Source of the DNA: Gallionella sp. | GTDB lineage: Bacteria; Pseudomonadota; Gammaproteobacteria; Burkholderiales; Gallionellaceae | Direction: 5' to 3' | Assembly: GCA_030645955.1 (NCBI GenBank) | Contig: JAUSMR010000196.1 | Location: 1-9,636 of the forward strand | Length of the DNA stretch: 9,636 nucleotides | In this document: positions 1-5,654 of the stretch, one piece after another | How the letters are laid out: every line of letters starts with the position of its first letter | How positions within the stretch are numbered: the stretch's first letter is position 1 | The notes under the pieces: generated by a model | Told to the model about the DNA's origin: nothing | The model's database searches: none | Seen by the model: only the letters and a program-made list of their open reading frames with translations | Made by a program: the position numbers and the translations under genes

Positions 1-1
1 G

Positions 2-2179
2 CATGCGGGCACCTCGCTGATCTCGGGCGAGGCGAAAGCAATGGTGTATGCAATTGGCATGCATACCGAATTCGGCAACATCGCCCGCCTGACACAAACT
101 GCGCGCGAGCCGCTATCGCCGCTGCAAATAGAAATCGCGCGCCTGTCCAGGCTGGTGGCGCTGTTCGCCACCTTGCTCGGCGCGGTGTTCTTCCTGATCG
201 GACAGTTGGTCGGCTTGTCGTTCTGGGAAAACCTGGTATTCGCCATCGGCATCATTGTCGCGAACGTGCCGGAGGGATTGCTGCCCACCGTCACGCTGTC
301 GCTGGCGATGGCGACCCAGCGCATGGCGAAGAAGAATGCACTGGTGCGCCATCTGCCCGCCGTGGAAACGCTGGGTGCGGCCAGCGTGATTTGCAGCGAC
401 AAGACCGGCACGCTGACGCAAAACCGCATGAGTATCCGGCAAGTGTTTTATTCCGGCGCGCTGCTGGCTCCAAACGAACTGGTTGCAGCCGAGCCGTTAT
501 TCGCCGTGATGCGCCATTGCCATGGTCTGCGCCGCGTCGAACAGAACGGGCAAGCGGTGTGGCAGGGCGACCCGATGGAAGTGGCGCTGCTGCAAGGCAC
601 GCCGCCGGGCGGCGCGCTGTTTCCGCGTCTGGACGAAATTCCGTTCGATACCGAGCGCAAGCGTATGTCGGTGATCTGCGATTCACCGCAGGGACACATG
701 CTGTATTGCAAAGGCGCGCCGGAAAGCGTGTTGCCGCTGTGCAGCGAAATGTTGCTGCAAGGCAAACGGCTGCCGCTGGATGAAGCCAGTCGAACCAAGC
801 TGTTGAGCGCACATGAGAACATGACGGAGCGGGGGCTGCGCGTGATTGCACTCGCCTATCGTGGCTTGCCGCAGCCGGCCGCACACCCTCTCCTCAATCC
901 TGATGGAACTACTAGCCATTCGACTACGCCAGCAAGCAGGCAAGTCGCTGGTTATCCCGCAAGCGGGCGAGGAAGCGAACGAGAAAAGCAATTGTTAATC
1001 CCTGCGGGGGAGAGGGACGCGGACTCGCTGCGCGAGAGCGAGCTGATCTTCGCCGGGCTGGTCGGGCTGGTCGATCCGCCGCGCGAGGCCGTCCCCGAAG
1101 CGATCCGTACCTGCCACGCCGCCGGTATCCGCGTGATCATGATCACCGGCGATCATCCGCAAACCGCCAGTGCACTGGCGCGCGAGATCGGGCTGGCGCA
1201 GAACCCCGTCGCGGTGACCGGCGACAAGCTGCTCACCATGTCGGATACGGATCTGCAACTGCTGCTCGACGAACCCGAATTGATCTTCGCGCGTACCGGC
1301 GCCGAGCAGAAGATGCGCATCGTGCAGGCCTTGCAGCACAAGGGCGAGATCGTCGCGGTGACCGGCGACGGGGTGAACGATGCCCCGGCGTTGAAATGCG
1401 CCGATGTGGGTATCGCGATGGGCATCTCCGGCACCGATGTCGCCAAGGAAGCCGCCGACATCATCCTGCTCGACGACAACTTCGCCACCATCGTCGCCGC
1501 CATCGAGGAAGGGCGCGCGGTGTTCGACAACCTGCGCAAGTTCCTCACCTACATCCTCACCTCGAACGTGCCGGAGATGGTGCCGTACCTTGCCTTCGTG
1601 CTGTTCAGGATACCGCTGCCGCTCACCATCATCCAGATCCTCGCGGTGGATCTCGGCACCGACATGCTGCCAGCGCTCGCACTCGGCGCGGAGAAACCCG
1701 ATCCAGGCATCATGCACCGGCCGCCGCGATTGCGCAGCGAACGGTTGCTCAACTGGGGATCACTGCTGCGCGCTTACCTGTTCCTCGGGCCGCTGGAGGC
1801 GGTCGCGGGAATGGCGGCGTTCTTCTTCGTGCTGCACGGCGGCGGCTGGCAGTACGGGACTGTATTGGGCTTCCACGACAACTTGTATCTGCAGGCCACC
1901 ACAGCCTGCCTGTCGGCGATCATCGCCATGCAAGTGGTCAACGTATTCCTGTGCCGCCATCCCGCGATGTCCGCATTCGGCCGCGGCCACCGCCGCAATC
2001 GTCTGATCTGGTATGGGATAGCTTTCGAGCTGCTGCTGCTGGCGTTGATCGACTACACGCCGTGGGGCAACGCGCTGTTTGGCACCGCGCCGCTGGGCAT
2101 CGAAGTCTGGCTGTTCATCATTCCGTTCGGAATCGGCATGCTGCTGCTTGAGGAGCTGCGCAAGGCGGTGGTGCGCTGA
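2..2179 (+). CDS. P-type cation-transporting ATPase, Na,K-ATPase-like (P-IIC), 5' partial
   Basis: The reading frame is open from base 2, so the gene starts before the window. About 725 residues are present; roughly 200 N-terminal residues (M1, M2 and most of the actuator domain) are missing. An ATG at base 41 lies inside the actuator domain and is not the start. Visible in order are the actuator end, M3, M4 with PEGLL (269-283), the phosphorylation motif DKTGT with Asp at 398-400, KGAPE of the nucleotide domain, TGDGVNDAP (1361-1387), and M5-M10. M5 reads LTSNVPE and M6 reads DLGTD, which match the Na,K-ATPase subfamily closely and keep the M4 Glu, the M5 Ser/Asn/Glu and both M6 Asp ligands. 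The M8 Asp that helps form the third Na+ site of animal pumps appears to be Asn here (VVNVF). It should be an inner-membrane ATP-driven cation pump; the ion is undetermined. The nucleotide domain carries an unusual insertion (886-1016). The end faces the convergent methyltransferase gene 32 bp away. Confidence 0.93.
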   Translation, partial: HAGTSLISGEAKAMVYAIGMHTEFGNIARLTQTAREPLSPLQIEIARLSRLVALFATLLGAVFFLIGQLVGLSFWENLVFAIGIIVANVPEGLLPTVTLSLAMATQRMAKKNALVRHLPAVETLGAASVICSDKTGTLTQNRMSIRQVFYSGALLAPNELVAAEPLFAVMRHCHGLRRVEQNGQAVWQGDPMEVALLQGTPPGGALFPRLDEIPFDTERKRMSVICDSPQGHMLYCKGAPESVLPLCSEMLLQGKRLPLDEASRTKLLSAHENMTERGLRVIALAYRGLPQPAAHPLLNPDGTTSHSTTPASRQVAGYPASGRGSEREKQLLIPAGERDADSLRESELIFAGLVGLVDPPREAVPEAIRTCHAAGIRVIMITGDHPQTASALAREIGLAQNPVAVTGDKLLTMSDTDLQLLLDEPELIFARTGAEQKMRIVQALQHKGEIVAVTGDGVNDAPALKCADVGIAMGISGTDVAKEAADIILLDDNFATIVAAIEEGRAVFDNLRKFLTYILTSNVPEMVPYLAFVLFRIPLPLTIIQILAVDLGTDMLPALALGAEKPDPGIMHRPPRLRSERLLNWGSLLRAYLFLGPLEAVAGMAAFFFVLHGGGWQYGTVLGFHDNLYLQATTACLSAIIAMQVVNVFLCRHPAMSAFGRGHRRNRLIWYGIAFELLLLALIDYTPWGNALFGTAPLGIEVWLFIIPFGIGMLLLEELRKAVVR
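886..1016. repeat. Candidate palindromic (REP/MITE-like) insertion inside the ATPase gene
   Basis: The segment opens with CCCTCTCCTC (886-895) and closes with GGGGAGAGGG (1007-1016), an inverted repeat matching at 9 of 10 positions. A smaller hairpin, CCCGC-AA-GCGGG, lies inside at 956-967, and CCAGC/GCTGG (929-933/947-951) forms another short pair. It is translated as a Ser/Thr/Arg/Gly-rich linker between the conserved GLRVIALAYRGL and ELIFAGLVGLVDPPR blocks, where P-II ATPases normally have only a short connection. The frame stays open. Arms of the CCCTCTCC type are common in proteobacterial intergenic palindromic repeats. No second copy was seen in the window and no clear target-site duplication was found, so mobile origin is inferred. 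Confidence 0.5.
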
Positions 2180-2193
2180 GCCGGATCACCGCC
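2164..2193. terminator. Weak hairpin at the convergent gene junction
   Basis: GGCGGTG (2164-2170) and CACCGCC (2187-2193) form a perfect 7-bp stem around a 16-nt loop that contains the ATPase stop codon. There is no immediate T-run on the plus strand; the first T-rich stretch (2215-2220) lies about 20 nt further on. It may contribute to ending the ATPase transcript, but it is not a textbook Rho-independent terminator. Confidence 0.25.
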
Positions 2194-2211
2194 TCCAACT
2201 CTTGCCATGCA

Positions 2212-2961
2212 TCATTTTTTGTCTGGCGCCGGTTCTGCGCGAATAAAGAATTGCACCGCCATCAGCTCCACAACATCCATGCTGTTAAGACCTTCCAGCT
2301 TCAACTTGCCCATGCTGATTGTCTTTATTTCATCGAGATTTTTTCCCTCTAACAAGTGGGTCAAACGCGGATCCGGATTCATGCGCCCATCGCGGATGAG
2401 CCATCCGGTCTGACTTAGCATTTCACTCGCCTGCGCCAGCGTAAAGAAGCGGATGTGTGTGATATCGAGTATCCCGGCACCTTCATAACGCCATTGGCCC
2501 GATGCCAGTGCCGACAGCACATTCAGATTGCGCACATTGGGCAGGCTGACGTAGATCGCCCCGTTCGTCGCCAATAAAGGCTTGAGGCGTTGCAGCGCCT
2601 GCCATGGGTTATAGATATGCTCCAGTACATCTGCGGCGATGATGGCGTCAAAGCTGCCCGGCTTCAAACCTTCCGCTGCAAAATCCACCTGTTCAAATGT
2701 TCCCACAATCACCTGGTCGTATATTTGAGCTGCCATTGCTGCCGCCTTATCCAGCATTTCAATGCCAACGACTTCACAGCCCGGAAAACGTTGTTTCAAC
2801 CATCTTCCGGAGCCTCCGCAAAAGCAGCCCAAATCAAGCACACGTTTTGGAGCCGTGCCGACCATTTCAAGCAAACCGACAGGTGCATAATTTGGGTCGA
2901 GGGTTTGCAGGTGCATATCGGCATCCAGCATTTTCCATACGGGATCGGTCGTTGGGTTCAT
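2212..2961 (-). CDS. Class I SAM-dependent methyltransferase
   Basis: This 249-aa protein has the Rossmann-fold methyltransferase signature. Motif I is VLDLGCFCGG (residues 41-50), an acidic residue after strand 2 is in VGIEM (65-69), the post-III block is DVLEH (111-115), followed by SLPNVRN (139-145) and D-x-T-H-x-R-F-F-T (166-174). The last pattern is common in Methyltransf_23/11-type enzymes found beside glycosyltransferases in surface-polysaccharide and glycan loci. The start is set by an ATGA overlap: its ATG shares bases 2959-2960 with the TGA of the upstream TPR gene, and AAAGG lies a few bases upstream inside that gene's last codons, so translational coupling is likely. It probably methylates a sugar or a protein side chain made or used by the neighbouring glycosyltransferases; the substrate is inferred from context only. 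A small-molecule methyltransferase is the alternative. Confidence 0.9.
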   Translation of the reverse strand: MNPTTDPVWKMLDADMHLQTLDPNYAPVGLLEMVGTAPKRVLDLGCFCGGSGRWLKQRFPGCEVVGIEMLDKAAAMAAQIYDQVIVGTFEQVDFAAEGLKPGSFDAIIAADVLEHIYNPWQALQRLKPLLATNGAIYVSLPNVRNLNVLSALASGQWRYEGAGILDITHIRFFTLAQASEMLSQTGWLIRDGRMNPDPRLTHLLEGKNLDEIKTISMGKLKLEGLNSMDVVELMAVQFFIRAEPAPDKK

Positions 2962-5552
2962 ATCAGGCCTTTACTTGGGTGTGAATTGATGGAGGTGCTT
3001 TGCTTGGCTACTTCAAACTCAAAATGCCGTCCCCGTTCAGCCAGTGCTTCAATCAGGTTCCGCTCAAACGCCCTGACAACGCTGACATCATTGTCCGCCA
3101 GCGGGGCTGCCGCTTTTAGTGCGCGTCGGCGGGCATCGCGACGATCCGGGTCGCGGCACTCAGCAGCCAGCCGCTTCGCAATCGCCACGTATTCGTCGAC
3201 AGAGGCTGCGATGGTGTCGGTCATGCCGATTTTGCGCAGCAATCCGGCCGCCAGACGCTGGCGCATGAACTTGCCTTCCAGTGTAAGCACCGGCAAGCCG
3301 CGCTGAACCGCCTGCCAGGCCGTGGTATAGCCGGAAAACGACGGGCAATCGAGAAAAATATCGCTCAAATCAAGCAGCGTATAAAACTTCTCCCGTGGCA
3401 CCCATGAGACCACCAACAGATGCTGTTTCGGATCAAGGTTACGCTCAATAAATGCCCGGTTCAATCTTTCAATCAAACGCTCCATAGCCCATTGAAACTG
3501 TGGGTCACTGACCAAAATGAAAGTGCATTCGCCCACAGCAGCGGCGATACTGGCAAAGAGCGCGTCATCGGCAGGGTCGAATTTATAGGGAGTTTGTGCA
3601 ATGACAAAACGGGGGCCGCGCCGCATGGCCAGATCGGCTGACAGTTGATGCAGTTCTTCAGGTTTGAGTTCAATCGGGGTTGTGCAACATCCCGTGCCCG
3701 GCAAGCGCACCAATCGCTCGCGATAATGCGTATCGGCATCGGGCGGCTCAAGCATCTCGCCGGAAAAATATATGTCGATCGTCGGCAATCCGGTGGTGAT
3801 GGGGTGCCCCCAGCTTGCGACCTGGAGCGGGGCAAGACGGTGGGTGGCAAGGTTCAATGTCATCTGGTCCATGCCGATTTCCGGATAAAAGATCACATCC
3901 GGCTGGTCAGCAGCCATTGCTTCAAGCCAGCCGTTTAAGCCAGCTACTGTGCGGGAATCCCTCCAACCATCCGACAGAGACTTGGCAAGGTTGGTTTCTC
4001 CGTCTTCTGTATTGCCGGTGTTGTAAAGCACAACTTCAAACCGGGTGCGATCAAGGTTTACCAGAATGCCCCGGAGGATGACATCCCAGACCGAGTGGCG
4101 GCGAAAATAATTTGACACCACCACAAGCCGCAGCTTTTCCCGCTCTGGAACAGGTTTGAACGGGGCCTGTTGTGAACTTGCCGCCACCATGTCTCCAAAG
4201 CGTGACAAGCGCGCAATATGGTTGCCACCGCGATAGGCAAGATAAAAAGTCGGCTGCAAACTCAACGCTTCGATTAATTGTTTGCGTTGTTCTGGTGCAG
4301 CAAGCATCCAATCCGATAAATTTTTCAGGGATCGATCAAAATTATCCGGAACAGCAACAGAAGCCTCTACAGACTGGGGGGCGATTGGCAAATTAAACAT
4401 CTGAGCAACGCGAAATATTGCGTTATCCGGCTCGATCTCCAGCGCCCGTTTATAACTGGCATCGGCTTCGGTAAATTTGCCTTGTTCCTTGAGTGCAGAG
4501 CCCAGATTACTATGTGCCACAGCCAGATCAGGATTGATTTCCAGCGCCCGCCGATACTTCACCATCGCCTCTTTATGCTGCCCGAGGTCATACAACACGA
4601 CGCCCAGATTGCTATACGCATCGGCAAAACCGGGTTTGATTTCCAGCGCACGTCCATAACTTGCCGCAGCTTCGGCAAGCTTGCCTTGCTCCTTGAGTGT
4701 AGCGCCCAAATTGCTATGCGCCTCGGCATAATCGGGTTTGATCTCCAATGCCCGCCGGTAACTTGCCACCGCCTCTTCGTACTGCCCGAGGTCATGCAAC
4801 ACGACTCCCAGATTACTATGCGCCTCGGCATAATCGGGTTTGAGCTCCAGCACGCGACGGTAACTCGCCACCGCTCTTTCATTCTGCCCAAGTTTTTGCA
4901 GGGCATTGCCCAAATGGTAATGCGCATCGGCCAAGTTTGGCTCGATCTTCAATAAGCAGTGGAAATTCTCGACCGCAGCATCTAATTTCCCATCGTTCAG
5001 CAGGGCAATTCCTGTGTTGTAGAGGTGCTCCAGAATAATTCCCAGGTTGGTATACGCCTCAACGCAATCGGGTTTGATTTCCAGCGCGCGGCGGTAACTC
5101 GTCACCGCGTCATCCAGCCGGCCGAGTTCTTTCAGGGCAACCCCCAGGCTGCAATGCACCTCGGCATAATCCGGTTTAATCTCCAGCGCTTTGTGGTAGC
5201 TCGATACCGCCTCGTCGGTCTGCCCGTTACCCAACAGGGCGTTGCCCATGTTGTAATAAGCGCCGGCGTAATCCGGCTTGTGCTCGATCGCAGTTCTAAA
5301 AGCGGCCAGCGCGCCTTTCAAGTCGCCCTTCGCCAGCAGGATGTTGCCGTGATTGAGGTGCGCACGCGCCAGACTCGGGGCCAGCCTAATGGCATCCAGG
5401 TAGCATTGCATGGCTTCATCGATCCGGCCATTGGCCTCGTGAGCATGGCCTGCGTCGATCAAACGCAACGCATCCTGTTCGTGGGTGTCCGCTTTGTTAT
5501 TGCCTGCGTCTGCGGTTTGTCCGGCAGAACGAAAACGATCAAGAATTCCCAT
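2958..5552 (-). CDS. TPR-repeat protein with divergent GT41 (OGT/SPINDLY-like) glycosyltransferase domain
   Basis: The protein has 864 aa. After a 26-residue leader (MGILDRFRSAG...) come about ten TPR units (residues 27-376). The fifth is 44 residues long instead of 34. A linker (377-470) leads to a GT-B domain: VVSNYFRRHSVW (478-489), LAPLQVASWGHPITTGLPTIDIYF (574-596), VIAQTPYKFDP (650-660) and DCPSFSGYTTAWQAVQRGLPVLTL (735-758). Against human OGT (from memory), His486 aligns with H498, Lys657 with K842, and Thr743-Thr744 with T921-T922. H901, H920 and D925 appear to be Phe, Tyr and Gln, so it belongs to a different GT41 branch than its neighbour. The likely role is cytoplasmic transfer of a nucleotide-sugar residue onto protein Ser/Thr, with the TPR superhelix holding the acceptor; donor and acceptor are unknown. 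No signal peptide or membrane span is evident. GGAAAGG (5560-5566) is the ribosome-binding site. Confidence 0.88.
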   Translation of the reverse strand: MGILDRFRSAGQTADAGNNKADTHEQDALRLIDAGHAHEANGRIDEAMQCYLDAIRLAPSLARAHLNHGNILLAKGDLKGALAAFRTAIEHKPDYAGAYYNMGNALLGNGQTDEAVSSYHKALEIKPDYAEVHCSLGVALKELGRLDDAVTSYRRALEIKPDCVEAYTNLGIILEHLYNTGIALLNDGKLDAAVENFHCLLKIEPNLADAHYHLGNALQKLGQNERAVASYRRVLELKPDYAEAHSNLGVVLHDLGQYEEAVASYRRALEIKPDYAEAHSNLGATLKEQGKLAEAAASYGRALEIKPGFADAYSNLGVVLYDLGQHKEAMVKYRRALEINPDLAVAHSNLGSALKEQGKFTEADASYKRALEIEPDNAIFRVAQMFNLPIAPQSVEASVAVPDNFDRSLKNLSDWMLAAPEQRKQLIEALSLQPTFYLAYRGGNHIARLSRFGDMVAASSQQAPFKPVPEREKLRLVVVSNYFRRHSVWDVILRGILVNLDRTRFEVVLYNTGNTEDGETNLAKSLSDGWRDSRTVAGLNGWLEAMAADQPDVIFYPEIGMDQMTLNLATHRLAPLQVASWGHPITTGLPTIDIYFSGEMLEPPDADTHYRERLVRLPGTGCCTTPIELKPEELHQLSADLAMRRGPRFVIAQTPYKFDPADDALFASIAAAVGECTFILVSDPQFQWAMERLIERLNRAFIERNLDPKQHLLVVSWVPREKFYTLLDLSDIFLDCPSFSGYTTAWQAVQRGLPVLTLEGKFMRQRLAAGLLRKIGMTDTIAASVDEYVAIAKRLAAECRDPDRRDARRRALKAAAPLADNDVSVVRAFERNLIEALAERGRHFEFEVAKQSTSINSHPSKGLI
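4425..5474 (-). repeat. Ten TPR-coding units, 102-bp period
   Basis: Residues 27-376 of the 864-aa protein are made of 34-residue tetratricopeptide units of the form YAEAHSNLGxxLxxLGxxxEA followed by xxSYRRALEIKPD. The DNA therefore repeats with a 102-bp period, most alike at the codons for SYRRALEIKPDYAEAHSNLG. The unit at residues 163-206 is 44 residues long, as if a truncated first helix had been joined to a complete unit. The repeats are coding, not a CRISPR or a non-coding satellite. Confidence 0.9.
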
Positions 5553-5566
5553 ACAACAACCTTTCC
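5067..5566 (-). repeat. Paralogous block, downstream copy (leader to TPR4)
   Basis: Codons 1-162 of the 864-aa protein, plus the GGAAAGG ribosome-binding site and its 7-nt spacing, are a near copy of 7644-8143. By hand alignment, 56 of the first 60 residues and about 137 of 162 residues are identical. Identity falls unit by unit: 4 changes in 60, then 5, 7 and 9 changes per 34. Beyond this block the two genes resemble each other only as TPR arrays. Confidence 0.85.
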
Positions 5567-5654
5567 AAGAATAAATGGTTTTTCCCGCACAGAAAATTGT
5601 TCAAGGCGGTTTCCAATTCCGTGTTGAAGAATAGCAGGGTCATGCCGGCTTTCC
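5553..5654 (-). promoter_or_regulatory. 102-bp spacer with ribosome-binding site for the 864-aa TPR gene
   Basis: GGAAAGG on the minus strand (5560-5566) stands 7 nt before the ATG at 5552 and matches the arrangement in front of the upstream paralogue. The rest of the spacer shows no convincing hairpin with a T-run and no clear -35/-10 pair. The downstream gene is therefore most simply read as co-transcribed with the upstream one, although an unrecognised internal promoter is possible in a spacer of this size. Confidence 0.6.

Noticed and set aside
995..1717. 240-aa minus-strand open frame inside the ATPase gene
   Set aside because: It is His/Arg/Gly/Asp-rich, lies opposite strongly conserved ATPase motifs, and is a typical GC-rich antisense shadow.
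1396..2151. 251-aa plus-strand open frame overlapping the ATPase 3' half
   Set aside because: It is an out-of-frame, Arg/His-rich translation of the conserved membrane region, whose correct frame is clear.
2590..3306. 238-aa plus-strand open frame across the methyltransferase/TPR junction
   Set aside because: It is antisense to two well-supported genes joined by an ATGA overlap and has no family features.
4482..5627. Plus-strand open frames opposite the 864-aa TPR gene (4482-4955, 5025-5627)
   Set aside because: They are antisense to TPR codons and inherit the same periodicity; their translations resemble nothing and lack ribosome-binding sites.
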